Origin: Isochrysis galbana | Taxonomy: Eukaryota; Haptophyta; Isochrysidales; Isochrysidaceae | Assembly (NCBI GenBank): GCA_018136815.1 | Contig: CM030936.1 | Location: forward strand, 702,831-766,830 | Direction: 5' to 3' | DNA length: 64,000 nucleotides | Shown here: positions 42,946 to 52,949 of the stretch, piece after piece | Numbering within the stretch: the first letter of the stretch is position 1 | Layout: each line of letters starts with the position of its first letter | The notes under the pieces: model-generated | What the model saw: the letters and a program-made list of their open reading frames with translations, nothing else | Told to the model about the DNA's origin: nothing | Database searches by the model: none | Position numbers and translations under genes: made by a program

Positions 42946-45264
42946 TTAGTCCATAAGCTGCAACAACGTAGCCACATTGGGCTTCGCATCAGAACCACGG
43001 CGCGCAGTCCGACCACGTGCCGCTCCGAGTCCCGCCACATCGACGTCGCCATGCCCTGCTGCTTGGTCCAACGTCTCTCTCAGTACGGCTACTCGGGCGC
43101 TGTGGCGCGAGGCTGACCCTCCTGGCGACTCCCTAGCCAGCGGTGGTGGTGCAATACCACTGAGCTCGAGCCGCCTGTCTAGTGGCGAAGAAGACGTCAC
43201 ATTTCGAGTTGCCGTCGGCTGTTGTGGCGTCGCGTGTGCAAGGACCGTAGAAGGGAGAAGCGGCAACGGCGAGGCTGGGGCCTGCGCGCGCGTAGGCGCA
43301 GCAACCGATGCAGTGCGAGACCTGGCGCTAGCTGAAGCGACCCGAGAGCAAGAGGACACGCGTGCTTCCGCTAGCGGTGCTGAAGGGCGCGCCACAAGTG
43401 GGCCAATCTTGTTGGGCACGCCGTGGCTGCTTTTGTCCGTGAAGTTTGGCGTTGCTTCGGGCAGGGGCGCGGTCTTGGCATTGCGAGGACGCTTTGCGGT
43501 GCGCCCTCCCGCCTCGACCTGAGATTTCGATCCCGACATAGATGAGGTATTGGCCACAGAGCTCAACGCGTTCACAGATATGTCGGTGCGTGCGTGCGCG
43601 CGCTTGCGCCCGGAAGCTCGCTTCGCCTCATCGCTCTGCCCCTTCACCTTCGCCCTAGAGTCCCGCCTCTGCTCACGTCCTTGCTCACTTGTACGGCGGC
43701 CTGGTGTCGTTCGTGCAGTGGTCTTCGTCGTGCGTGGGCTGGAGCGCCGCCCGTCACCATGGTATCGTCGGACAGCGCTCTTTGACGCCTTCCTCCCTCT
43801 TCCGTTCGACTTGATGACCCCGGCTTCACTAGTTGCGACCGCCACCGATGCGGCCACGGCCGCCGTTCGCCATGGCTCCGATGCTGCCTGCCGCACCGTT
43901 GGCTGTGGAAAGGCCGTTGAGGGCGCGGCGGCGCTGAGCTGGCTGCTCTCAGCTCCGCCGCTGCATGCTGCAAACGTGTGCGCTCCCACGATTGAACGCG
44001 AAGCGGAGCGAATGGCAAGCGGCACGGAAGCGTCGGCAGGCGATGATCCTGCGCCAACAGCCAGAGCAGTCGTGAGGCCGCCAGCACCGCCCAGCGCGGA
44101 GGTCACCTCAGTGGTGGACGTCGTGTCGGAGTACCGCACCCGACTGATCAGTTCCTGCTCGTGCAGGCCATGCACAGTGTCAGCATCCACTGCAGCCCGT
44201 ACTGTTCCCACAGTCCCTGGAAACTCCTCAATGAGCTTACGCATCGCGAGGGGTGCGCAGCTGGCGCCAAGGACCGACGGGAGCAGCTGCACATATTCGG
44301 ACACGGATGCCGGAAGCTTGGGCTCATCGAACTCATCTGATACCAGGGACGAGGGAGGGCGACGGGTACGGCCACTAGGTGAGGCCACCGTCATTGTGGA
44401 CTCCTGCGAGGCCATGAGCCCTGCAGGAGAGCTCTGGTCCAAGACGGACAGGTTGATTCCTAAGACGACAGGCATGAGGGTGCGCGTCATCAGGGAGGCG
44501 GGCCTGGCATGTGTGCATGGTGTAGCACCACGCCATGCGTCGAAGCGCACACAAGTGAAGAAGAAGGCAGCAAGCGGACACCCACCAAGCATGGTGATGA
44601 TCTTCTTCATTTCGCGGTATTCGGCTGCGCTCATTTCTTTGCCTCTTAGCCCTGCAAGGGCCAGGCGCAGCTGCGCCTGCATGTCGTATATGCGAATACT
44701 CGCGCCTCGCAGCATTTTGGGACGGCGAACGAGCTCGGTTTCGCAGAAATAGACAAGCTTCGCGACATGCTCAGGCAGGGCGTTTGCCCCGGGCGCCACT
44801 GCGTTCGCGGGGATATCCACTCCATAGTGCTCGTCTTGCAGTGCCTCGCAGGCTCTGTCGAGCACTCTTCTGACGCCAGCCATGGCCGCATGCGCCGGCT
44901 CGACCGCTTGCTCCAGATCGCACCAGTTGTGCTTGAGCTCGAGTAGCGGCGCCGGCACATTCGGCGCCGCTACTGCTGCTGGTGGGTCTGGAGGCATTGG
45001 CTCCTCCGCCGCAGCGGTCTCTGCAGGCAGATCTTGCGGCGCCTGCTCGGCGCATACAAGCTGAGCGCCGGTGGCGTTATGGCGCATGACGTCGCGCAAC
45101 GCCGGTGTGCCTGCATCGCCCACGCGCTCTGCCCCCCCGGCCACGATGCCCAGCTCGTCCAGGTAGAGCTGGAGTGTGCCATCAAGCCGCTCACGGAGCT
45201 TGAGAGCGGCTGAGGAGAGCGGAGGGACGGGAGGTGGGAGGGAGGCGAAGACGACGGGCGGCAT
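42946..45264 (-). CDS. Large basic low-complexity protein, probably nuclear, unknown
   Basis: 772-codon open frame. The N-terminal 240 residues look structured and helical (LKLRERLDGTLQLYLDELGI, LLELKHNWCDLEQAVEPAHA, VAKLVYFCETELVRRPKMLR). The rest is Ala/Ser/Arg-rich with basic clusters (GRGRKASKSAVRRYHGDGRR, SGRKRAHAR, AKRPRNAK) typical of nuclear proteins. A stretch near residues 237-290 (FFFTCVRF ... MASQES) may be an unspliced in-frame intron. The end, KPNVATLLQLMD, is well formed. No family recognised. Confidence 0.55.
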   Translation of the reverse strand: MPPVVFASLPPPVPPLSSAALKLRERLDGTLQLYLDELGIVAGGAERVGDAGTPALRDVMRHNATGAQLVCAEQAPQDLPAETAAAEEPMPPDPPAAVAAPNVPAPLLELKHNWCDLEQAVEPAHAAMAGVRRVLDRACEALQDEHYGVDIPANAVAPGANALPEHVAKLVYFCETELVRRPKMLRGASIRIYDMQAQLRLALAGLRGKEMSAAEYREMKKIITMLGGCPLAAFFFTCVRFDAWRGATPCTHARPASLMTRTLMPVVLGINLSVLDQSSPAGLMASQESTMTVASPSGRTRRPPSSLVSDEFDEPKLPASVSEYVQLLPSVLGASCAPLAMRKLIEEFPGTVGTVRAAVDADTVHGLHEQELISRVRYSDTTSTTEVTSALGGAGGLTTALAVGAGSSPADASVPLAIRSASRSIVGAHTFAACSGGAESSQLSAAAPSTAFPQPTVRQAASEPWRTAAVAASVAVATSEAGVIKSNGRGRKASKSAVRRYHGDGRRSSPRTTKTTARTTPGRRTSEQGREQRRDSRAKVKGQSDEAKRASGRKRAHARTDISVNALSSVANTSSMSGSKSQVEAGGRTAKRPRNAKTAPLPEATPNFTDKSSHGVPNKIGPLVARPSAPLAEARVSSCSRVASASARSRTASVAAPTRAQAPASPLPLLPSTVLAHATPQQPTATRNVTSSSPLDRRLELSGIAPPPLARESPGGSASRHSARVAVLRETLDQAAGHGDVDVAGLGAARGRTARRGSDAKPNVATLLQLMD

Positions 45265-45289
45265 CGGTGCGCGTGGCGGTGGCCAGGGG

Positions 45290-46120
45290 GGACGGGGGGA
45301 CGGGGGGGGGGGGGCGGGGGGGGAGGAGTGCGGTTGAGAGAAGGTAGGGGAGTTGCTGGAGCGGGAGTCGCGGGCGGGGGGGGGGGGGCGGGGAGGCGGC
45401 GGGGGGCACGGAAGAGGAGAGTGAGAGAGGGAAGAGAAAAGAGGAAGAGAAGATCAAGAGAGGTCATCATACTTTACCAAAGGAAATTCGACATTCTTCT
45501 GTATGTAGCGTGCGTAGTAGGAGTAGAGTAATCCTACTCCGACTCTTGCTGTATGTAGAGTAGAGTAGCTCTGGAGTACCCATTCTTCTTCTCTCGGAGG
45601 AGGGTAGAGCTCTAGAGTAGAGTAGAGTAGGATAGGAGTGGGAGTAGAGTACAAGTAAGTAGAGTAGAGTAGTTACTACTCCCTCCCTCCCTCCCTCTCT
45701 CTCTCTCCTCACACCTCTCTCTTGAGAAAAGTATAGGAGTACCAGACCTCCAGCACAATCCATTACGTAAGGGAGACGACCAAATAAACAGAGTTTTGGA
45801 GGGAGATCGAGACCGGGAGAGAAAAGATGAAAGAAGAGACAGACAGGAGACAAGAGGGGTAGAAACGGGAGAAAATAGGAGGTGAAAAGAAAGATTCGAT
45901 TTTTCGGTGTGTACTCGTTGGAGTACAATGAGCGAATATATGGAGCGTGGGGAAGGTGGAGAAACAAGCAGAGAATGAGAGCCGAGGGAGGAACGAGAGA
46001 TGAGAGGGGGGGGCAGAAGGGAGAGAGAGAGGAGAGAGGAGGGAAGGGGGGGAGGGGGGGGGGGGGGGGGGGGGGGAATGGCGCGAAATTCAAGTGCCTC
46101 ACAAAAAAAGGGGGGGTCGT
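45290..46120. repeat. Low-complexity purine tracts and GTAGA repeats
   Basis: Poly-G stretches (45299-45320, 45378-45390, 46044-46078) flank a region of GTAGAGTAGAGTAG units (45525-45675). It forms the upstream region of the gene ending at 45264. Long frames here are compositional. Confidence 0.6.
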
Positions 46121-46343
46121 CTAGGCGGAGGCGTTGAGGAGGTCTCGCCTTTTGCTTGGTGGGGCGGGTCGCGTGTCGCGTGTGTCCCATCAAGTGGCGG
46201 AGTGGCGGACGAGTTGGTCTTCTCGCACCAATCCATCAATCCATGAATGTGCACATGCGCATGCAAAGTGCCGCATGGTCTCCGGAGCTCGTCAAATTGG
46301 ACAGCGATGATGACAGCGACTAAGAAAATGGTTGTGTTGGTGA

Positions 46344-46526
46344 CCTAGATGGGAAACACGTATTAACCGTATTTGGCCAGAGGCCAAATACATATGTATT
46401 TGGCTGTATTTGAAGCGCGTCCTGGGTTGTAGGCCTCGAATGTATTTGAAATGTATTTGGCCGGAGGCCAAAAACATATGTATTTGGCTGTATTTGCAGG
46501 CCCCAGCACCGTATTTCCCATCTAGG
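46344..46526. mobile_element. MITE copy 4
   Basis: 183 bp, same ends, perfect 8-bp duplication GTTGGTGA (46336-46343 and 46527-46534). Opposite orientation to copy 3. Nothing is seen in 46535-47160. Confidence 0.93.
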
Positions 46527-47162
46527 GTTGGTGACGAGGCCTTGAGTCCACTCTGAGTCCCAACGTCCGAAACGGTTCAAAAAGTGTTCATTTCATTTAA
46601 TAGATGGATTGTTCTTTATATATAGATACGCCTTGGAATCATCTCATAAGCCTTGCTCGGGAGAGGGGGTCCCTAGGGATCGCGAGGCGCCCCCATTGCT
46701 CCCTATCCCTATTATTATAAAAATAGGTTTGCCGAAGAGGCAAAGAGATAGCACCATGCTCGGCATCGGGGCAAGCAAAGCAAGCGCTGCAGGCAAATAA
46801 GTGCTCACTATGGCAACCTTAAACTTTATGACATTTATCCGCCTGAACCTCAAGAACAAGTATGCTCCCCACAAGCGGCACAGAAGTAGCAAGTAAGACA
46901 GCAGGCGGAAATTATTTGTGGCGGAAGCGGGAAGTAGCAACAGCACAATCGTGTCTCCCACACACCGCAAAACGTCCTCGAAATCGGCTGCCGCCGTAGA
47001 CAGGAGCCCAATGGTAGTTCAAGCCATTGGAAGACGACAGCAATTTGAAGCTTTCGGCGTGCATCAGAGGCAAGAAGCTGGAAGCAAGCAAAGCCATGCG
47101 GGTTGGGGCGCCGAGTAGGGTGCTCTCATCTCGAACAATAGCATTGAGGAATTCGCTTCCAG

Positions 47163-48305
47163 CTAGATGATTGTCATGCGCCCATCGTCCACGTCTATAG
47201 TGATAGAGCGCTGCCAAAGAAAGGCCAATCCTACAAAAAGCACGTGAGGAGCTTCGCCTAGGCCATCGTTTAGGCGCAGCCGCCACGCTTCGAAGAGGCT
47301 CTGCCGTCGACCAAGAGGCTTGCCATTGCACTGAAAGGGCTGGCCGTCGGCGCATTCCGCATTGCCAAAGTCAGGATCGAACCAAGGCACTGAAACAGGG
47401 CTGACGATAAGAGGGAATTGATCGAATTCCTCCGCGGTTGGATCGACTGAGCGCGCACCCGGAAGTGGGCGCCTGCGACGTTTGACAGAAGCCTCAACGA
47501 CCATGACGTCGCCTTGCTCGGTTGCCAGCTCGATACGTGCCTCGCGCCATTGTGGAGGCAAGACTCCGGCATCAAACAGTGAGTCGGACACTGATATGCC
47601 CGTGGTGCCACTGTCAATCACGGCCACTGCTGGCCGACCGAGGCGGATGGTCTGGCCGTTGACCACGAGACTAGACACTCGTGCGGCGTAATTGGCGATG
47701 GGAGCTCCGCGCGGCCGCAAATCAATTATTGGTACCGCATCGGTCTCATGTGGAATCAGGCTCACGGGTGAAAGGGTGAGCTGGCGCGCCAAAAAGTCGA
47801 AGCGCAGCGAGGCGATATCCGTCTGCTCGAGCAAGGTGGGACGAATGCGCGGAAGGCGGCGCTTGGTGAACCCCAAGAAGATGGCGCCGCCACCACCTTT
47901 TCCCACGTAAGACCGCACCACGCCAAACGTCGTGTTCTCGACTGCAAACCCTCGAGATCCAGTCAACTCGAACCTGCCCAAGTCCCACTGCACGCCCACG
48001 TCCTCTCCACCGTACAGCTCGTCGGTGTCGGATAGGCCGGATGGGCGTCCCCCGCCGCGATAGCAACCCCAGAGTCCCTGGCCATCCGCGTCGCAAGTGC
48101 CGTCGACGAGGAGGAACGGAGAGCCGGTGTCGACGACAGCAAGGAAAGGCTGGCCGTCGATCCGGTAGCGCACGCAGTAGGCGCCGCCGCAGAGGGAGAG
48201 TGGGACGATGGAGAGCGGTGCGGACTGCTCCGCACGCGCTGGACGCCTCTGCGCCACGCAGAGCGCGGCGAGGCCTCGGAGCAGCTGCGTGCGAGACGGG
48301 CGCAT
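47163..48305 (-). CDS. Pepsin-type (A1) aspartyl protease
   Basis: Single exon, 380 residues. Catalytic motifs DTGSPF (Asp59) and DSGTTG (Asp231) are spaced as in A1 proteases. The strand after the first Asp has LLVDGTC rather than the usual W-V-P, and Cys72/Cys81 may form a loop disulfide. The N-terminus MRPSRTQLLRGLAALCVAQR is a basic, hydrophobic leader with little room for a prosegment. GGGGAIFLGF corresponds to the glycine turn before the second lobe. A GACGGAACG motif lies 72-125 bp upstream of the ATG. Substrate unknown. Confidence 0.85.
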   Translation of the reverse strand: MRPSRTQLLRGLAALCVAQRRPARAEQSAPLSIVPLSLCGGAYCVRYRIDGQPFLAVVDTGSPFLLVDGTCDADGQGLWGCYRGGGRPSGLSDTDELYGGEDVGVQWDLGRFELTGSRGFAVENTTFGVVRSYVGKGGGGAIFLGFTKRRLPRIRPTLLEQTDIASLRFDFLARQLTLSPVSLIPHETDAVPIIDLRPRGAPIANYAARVSSLVVNGQTIRLGRPAVAVIDSGTTGISVSDSLFDAGVLPPQWREARIELATEQGDVMVVEASVKRRRRPLPGARSVDPTAEEFDQFPLIVSPVSVPWFDPDFGNAECADGQPFQCNGKPLGRRQSLFEAWRLRLNDGLGEAPHVLFVGLAFLWQRSITIDVDDGRMTII

Positions 48306-48376
48306 CCGGCGTCGGCGCTCTCCGCCGTCGTCGGGGCTCGCCGACGCGTGCCGCCACTGCCTATTGTTTTATGTTA

Positions 48377-48430
48377 GGTGTCGTTCCGTCAATTATGGGA
48401 CATCAATAGAATGGAGCCATCAAATGTCCA
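48377..48430 (-). repeat. GACGGAACG tail motif copy
   Basis: On the minus strand: TGGACATTTGATGGCTCCAT ... GTCCCATAATTGACGGAACG. Close match to 20377 and 34609. Confidence 0.6.
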
Positions 48431-48499
48431 TAGATATGTATACAACAATATTTCACATACCCTGTTATCGATGTTTAAGAACTACGGCGCGCGCTTTCA

Positions 48500-49100
48500 G
48501 ACCGCAATGTGGCAGGACTAGTTGGTTGGGCGAATTTTGGCAGGACTAGCTCACATCGCGCCGCGCATTTCAGTCCCTTGCCTAGGGCGGCTTCTCCTCC
48601 ACGAGGTCTACGCCCAGCTGTCGGAACAGGTTCGCGATGCTCTCCCGTTCAGGAAGGCCGATACTCAATATGTTCACTTTCGACGCTTGCCCGGTCCATT
48701 GCCAGCTGAGGCGGTGCCGGCGTTTGCGCACGTGGACGACGAGTCGTGCCGGGCCGCGCACGAGGAGGCCACCCGGCTAGTGTCGTCGGTGGAGGCGCCG
48801 CTGGAGGCGCGCCGCTGCTGCGGCTCCACGCCTGGCGGACGCGCGCTTCGACCTGGGTGGAGGCGCTGTCCGCGGCGAGTCTTGTACGCGTGCTGGAGCT
48901 GGTGCTGTGCGAGCGGGCGCTCCGCCTGCGCGCGATCGACCAGCGTGTGATCGAGCGGAGCCTTCCGGAGGCAAGCAGGCGACAAGGGAGGCGACAAAGG
49001 AGGCGAGGGCATAGAGCAAAGAGGGCGAATGGACGAATGTAGGACCCTGCGACGGTGACTAGTGACTAGCCTGCAAGGAGGGGACATAGAAACGCAGACA
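48500..49100 (+). other. GC-rich region with weak overlapping frames
   Basis: Frames at 48522-48950 and 48746-49042 overlap, with no start context or domain. A decayed gene is possible; I cannot support a product. Confidence 0.25.
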
Positions 49101-49219
49101 ACTTCTAAAACAAAAAGGTCGATCGCGGATGCGACACCCTTCTACCTTCTACCGTTGTAGGTTGTACGTAGGCACCAGACATCTCAACATATGAATAATA
49201 TGACCAGACGGCGGACATG

Positions 49220-49410
49220 CCTTCATGCCTTGAGGTGGCGGCGCTGCCCATGCCTATATGCCTATAGCTATAGCGCAAGGGTATAGCGCCCTTACCCAAT
49301 CATTTCTCTTTCCCCACAGCTCCTCTCTGATGATCTGTGATCTGCTCCTCACCCTCCCATTAGGCCCCCCGCCTACGAGACCAAAACAGGATCAAGGCGT
49401 GGGGGCTTTC
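49220..49410 (+). repeat. Terminal-repeat-like copy matching 27725-27890
   Basis: TTGAGGTGGCGGCGCTGCCCATGCC, GCGCAAGGGTATAGCGCCC, CTCCTCACCCTCCCATTAGG and GAGACCAAAACAGGATC follow the same order as after the purine tract at 27725. No coding part is attached, so it behaves like a solo LTR. Confidence 0.55.
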
Positions 49411-49469
49411 GGCTTTCGGCGCGCGCGCCGCGCGCGCGCCACCATTCTAATATGGAGGGTCATATTGAG

Positions 49470-49545
49470 GCAGTTTCAAATACGGTGAATACGGTCTGTA
49501 TCTGGCCTTCGTCCAAATACGTTAAATACGTATCTCCCATCTACT
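49470..49545. repeat. Degenerate MITE remnant
   Basis: TTTCAAATACGGTGAATACG, GTCCAAATACG, TAAATACGTATCTCCCATCTA resemble the right half of the MITE with many changes and no left end. Confidence 0.6.
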
Positions 49546-49835
49546 CTAGGCCTCTTGTCAACCCTTGTTTTTTAAAATGCAGACTGCGTTTTCGAGGGTC
49601 TGGCTGGATTCACGATCGGCGGTCGAGTAGTAGACCGGCCCTTTTAGGCTCTTCGGTGATTTTGCCCGCCGCATGGCCCTCGTCCAGTCCCGAGTCGTGA
49701 AAGAAGATCGACGGTACTCCACTCGTAGGGGGGAAGAAGGGAGAGACGGGGGGGTCTTTCTCTTCGCTCCCTTTCGCCCTCCCGACGGGACGCGGCGCTC
49801 CGAGGGAAAGGCGTTCGTTCGCGTCCGTCTCCGCC

Positions 49836-50110
49836 CCCTCCCCCCCCTTCCCCTCCCTCCCCCCCCCTCCCTCTCCCCCTTCCCCCCCTTCCCCTCCCTC
49901 CCCCCTTCCCCCCCTTCCCCTCCCCCTTCCCCGTTCCCCCCCCCTCGCCCGCGCCCCCTTCCTCGGCCCCCCGGGGGAGGGGGGGGGATGGGGGGGGGGA
50001 TGGGGGATGGGGGGGAGGGGTTGAGAGTTGAGAGGGGGTGGGAGGGAGGGAGGAGGGTGGGGGAGGGCGGGGGCGCGGGGGGGGGGCGGAGAAAGAGGGC
50101 GGCGGCCGCA
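49836..50110. repeat. C-run followed by G-run
   Basis: About 135 bp of C-rich sequence is followed at 49976 by about 130 bp of G-rich sequence on the same strand. The two halves can pair into a large hairpin, and each contains many G4 or i-motif-capable runs. Confidence 0.7.
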
Positions 50111-50379
50111 GGGGCAGAAGAGGGTTAATTTTGCGGATCGTCCTGTAGTTTTCGAGTGTCTCTCTCCCTCGCTGCGTCTCCTCCTCGAGGAGTACTTCTT
50201 CCCCCCTCCCCCCTCCCCCCTTCCCCCCCTCTCTCTCACCTCTCACCCTCTCCCACATCTCTTCCAGATCTCTCTAAAGTATCTCCTTTCCTTCTTCCCT
50301 CTCTCCCTCCCTCCCTTCCCCCTGAAGCTTTTTCTTCCTCTCGCTGGATCGTTGGAGGCGCGGCGGCGCGGGGCGTCCT

Positions 50380-51894
50380 ATGGTGGACGACGAGGAGGAG
50401 TTCATCTTCCTCGAATCGGACCGGCCAATCCGTGAGGATGACGTGCACGCGCCGCACGTGCGTGTGCTCAAGCTCAAGCTCGCGCCCACGCCCAACCGCC
50501 CATGCGCACAGCCGGCCAAGCTCCGGCTTATATCTCCTTCTCATTCTCCTCTTCCTCCTTCCCTTCCTACTGCTACTGCTGCTCCTCCTCCTGCTCCTGC
50601 GTCTGCGCCTGCTTCCGTCACTTGTGTGCCCAATCCTTTTTCTCGCGCCTCTGCTCCTGCTCTTCACCAGCCCCAGCCCCAGCCCACGCCTACCTTCAGA
50701 TCTCTGCCCATGTCGAACATAGACCCTCAGACTCAGCTGCAGTCCCAGCAGCAACCCCAACCTCAGCCAGAGCCGGAGCCGCAGCTGCAGCCGCGGCCGC
50801 AGCCCAAGCCCAAGCCCCCGCAGCCACAGCCCCAACTGCAGCCACAGCCGCAGCAACAGCCCCAGCCCCAGTTTCAGGTCTTCCCGCAGTTTTTCCCGCA
50901 GCTCCAGCCGCCGCAGCTGCAGCCCCAGCCCCAATCCCAGCCTCAGCCTCATCCACTGAATCAGCTGCTAGGGCAGCCTCAGCTCCAGGCCCAGCCGCAC
51001 CATCATCCCCAGCCGCAGCTGAAGTCACATACCCAGCCTCACCAGAAGACGCAGCCGCTATCACAGCAGCATTCACTGCAGCTAACGCAGCCCCATTCTC
51101 ATCACATCTCCCAGCCTAAGTCGCAGCCTCAGCAGATGCCATCGCTACAGCTACAACTCCAGCCCCAATCCCAGCTCCAGCCTTGCCAAAAGCCTAGGCC
51201 TCAGTTGCAACTCCAGCCGCAGCCGAAGCCGCAGCCGCACCTCCCATCTCGGCCACGGCTGCAGCCACAGCTTGAGCCACAACATCAGCAGCAAATGCAA
51301 CCTCAGACACACCAACCGAGCGGAGCAGAAGATGAAAAGAGGGAGGTGGTTCGCGAGCGAAGGGGGAAGTTGCCAAAGCGTGTTGAGAACAATCGTGTGT
51401 TGCGGTGGCGAACAGAGTTCGGCCTCTTGATGAGTGGCGATCCATCGAGGCGTAGAGTCACGCGGAGCGCACTGACGTCAGCGATGCCCATCTCAAGGCC
51501 TGCTCCGCAGGCGAGTGGGACCCATCAATGTGCGAGCCGACGGCGCACTGTTGCCGGAAACGCCAAGACGCCCAAGGCCAAAGTTTCGAAGGGAGCCAAA
51601 CAATGCATAGGAAAGTCCTTTATCAGCACGAGTAGCCGTATGCCGCAACCTTCTCGTACGCCGCAGCCTTCTTTGCCACATATGGTGAATGAGTTAAATC
51701 CAGACGATTGGGAGATTGGATCCAAGCTGCAATGTTATGACGAGTACCTGCACAAGTGGCAAAATGCAAAAATTGTCGGAATGCAAAGGGACGGCGCTTC
51801 CAGCTCTTTCAAAATACACTATGAAGGCTGGAACGCCAAGTGGGACGAGTGGGTACCACTGTGCAGTTGCCGTTTGCGTAGCAAGAAGACGTAG
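50380..51894 (+). CDS. Gln/Pro-repeat protein with C-terminal Tudor-knot (MRG/MYST-type chromo barrel)
   Basis: 504 residues, single exon. An acidic start (MVDDEEEFIFLESDRP) is followed by a Pro/Ser stretch, then about 190 residues of Gln-Pro repeats (115-310), a basic linker (RERRGKLPKRVENNRVLRWR), and at about 447-495 GSKLQCYDEYLHKWQNAKIV ... IHYEGWNAKWDEWV. The last block matches the Tudor-knot domain of MRG15/Esa1-like chromatin proteins. There is no acetyltransferase or MRG domain, so it would be a reader or adaptor. GQ-rich tracts suggest a transcriptional co-regulator; that is inference. ATG 50380 is the first in frame. Confidence 0.8.
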   Translation: MVDDEEEFIFLESDRPIREDDVHAPHVRVLKLKLAPTPNRPCAQPAKLRLISPSHSPLPPSLPTATAAPPPAPASAPASVTCVPNPFSRASAPALHQPQPQPTPTFRSLPMSNIDPQTQLQSQQQPQPQPEPEPQLQPRPQPKPKPPQPQPQLQPQPQQQPQPQFQVFPQFFPQLQPPQLQPQPQSQPQPHPLNQLLGQPQLQAQPHHHPQPQLKSHTQPHQKTQPLSQQHSLQLTQPHSHHISQPKSQPQQMPSLQLQLQPQSQLQPCQKPRPQLQLQPQPKPQPHLPSRPRLQPQLEPQHQQQMQPQTHQPSGAEDEKREVVRERRGKLPKRVENNRVLRWRTEFGLLMSGDPSRRRVTRSALTSAMPISRPAPQASGTHQCASRRRTVAGNAKTPKAKVSKGAKQCIGKSFISTSSRMPQPSRTPQPSLPHMVNELNPDDWEIGSKLQCYDEYLHKWQNAKIVGMQRDGASSSFKIHYEGWNAKWDEWVPLCSCRLRSKKT

Positions 51895-52230
51895 TTGGCC
51901 TAGTGGGGCTGTTCTTGCTCTTCTCCTGTTCAAATGAATTGCTAGAGCCCTACTGGGTTGGCAGCTTGGCGACGTGTATGTCGATTGCACTCATCACTCG
52001 TGTGGTTCCCTCTTACGAAGATTTGGACATCTAGCTGCGAGGACGAGTGCACTCGATTGAGGACATGAGTTGAATAGGCTGACTGACAACGGCGTAAACC
52101 TATTTTTTTGCCTCTCCAGAGGAAGAGTGCTCTCCAATGTCGGGCATCGGCGACAAGCATTGGTTCTATTCAGCCGTTCATGATCGGCGCGGAGTGAGAG
52201 CTTTTCTTAGTGCCTGGCGCTAGAGTAAAA

Positions 52231-52580
52231 CTATTGTCTTAGTTTGAGCTATGGAGTATGCCGTGACCGCCTCCGATCCCAGGAGACCCTCGCCACCACG
52301 CCCCACTGCGGGAGCGCCCCATGCCGTACCACAGATAGCATGGTCCACTCACTTGCACTCTGCCTTTGGCATGCAGCCCGCACTACTACACGGCACTATT
52401 TTCCAGCTCCGCGTGTTCGCAATGTGTTGTCTTCAGGCCTTTTGGCATGAACATTTCCGCATGAGCACGAGCCTTCTTCGTTATATACCGTCTCCCATGT
52501 TCGTTGTGGTCACGCAAGGCATGCAGATTCGGTATCTCCCTGGGCTCAAGCTTGCGTTCGCCGATTTTCGAACTTAACAA
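52231..52580 (+). repeat. MERA-leader repeat, copy 4
   Basis: AAAACTATTGTCTTAGTTTG then ATG 52251 and MEYAVTASDPRRPSPPRPT, an eroded form of the start seen at 26949. A 108-codon frame continues without a known domain. Confidence 0.55.
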
Positions 52581-52645
52581 TCTGACCCAGACCCCTAGCC
52601 CTAGCGTCGTGATAGTACCGGGCTAGTGGCTAGTGGGAGTAGTGG

Positions 52646-52738
52646 TGAGAGGGTGCAACCTCAGGTTTGGTTGTTTTTTTGACAAATGCCCCCATGAAGT
52701 GGAGATGTAAACCTCTACGGACAAGGCACCCCGGGCAT
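52646..52738 (+). repeat. 93-bp repeat, copy 1 (with 56694-56790)
   Basis: GAGGGTGCAACCTCAGGTTT, TTTTTTTGACAAATGCCC, CATGAA-TGG, ACGGACAAGGCACCCCGGGC. Part of the same word (GTTGCAACCTGAGGTT) is seen at 25874. Confidence 0.7.
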
Positions 52739-52949
52739 CCATGTCGTTGCTGGCCTAAAGCGTGTTGGGAGAGGTAATATGATGTGAGTTTGGCGTTGAG
52801 GGTGTGAGGGGATGGAGGCGAATCGCGCCGCAACGCGGCCTTGCCACGTCCAGCCGTATGGACTCGCCCTTGAGAGCGGTGTACTGCCTGGTGCTGCCCT
52901 TTGGGCCTGTTGAGTGAGTGTCGTGTGTTCTATGTCGTTGGGCTTGTCA

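Noticed and set aside
43550-44752. 400-codon plus-strand frame
   Set aside because: It is the mirror of the 772-codon minus gene, with Ser/Arg-rich composition and no motif.
49610-50258. Overlapping Gly/Arg and Pro-rich minus frames
   Set aside because: Produced by the C-run/G-run low-complexity tract.
50696-51119. Ala/Gly-rich frames opposite and beside the QP repeats
   Set aside because: CAG/CCA-type repeats give open Ala frames on both strands. The real gene has a clear Tudor-knot domain in its own frame.
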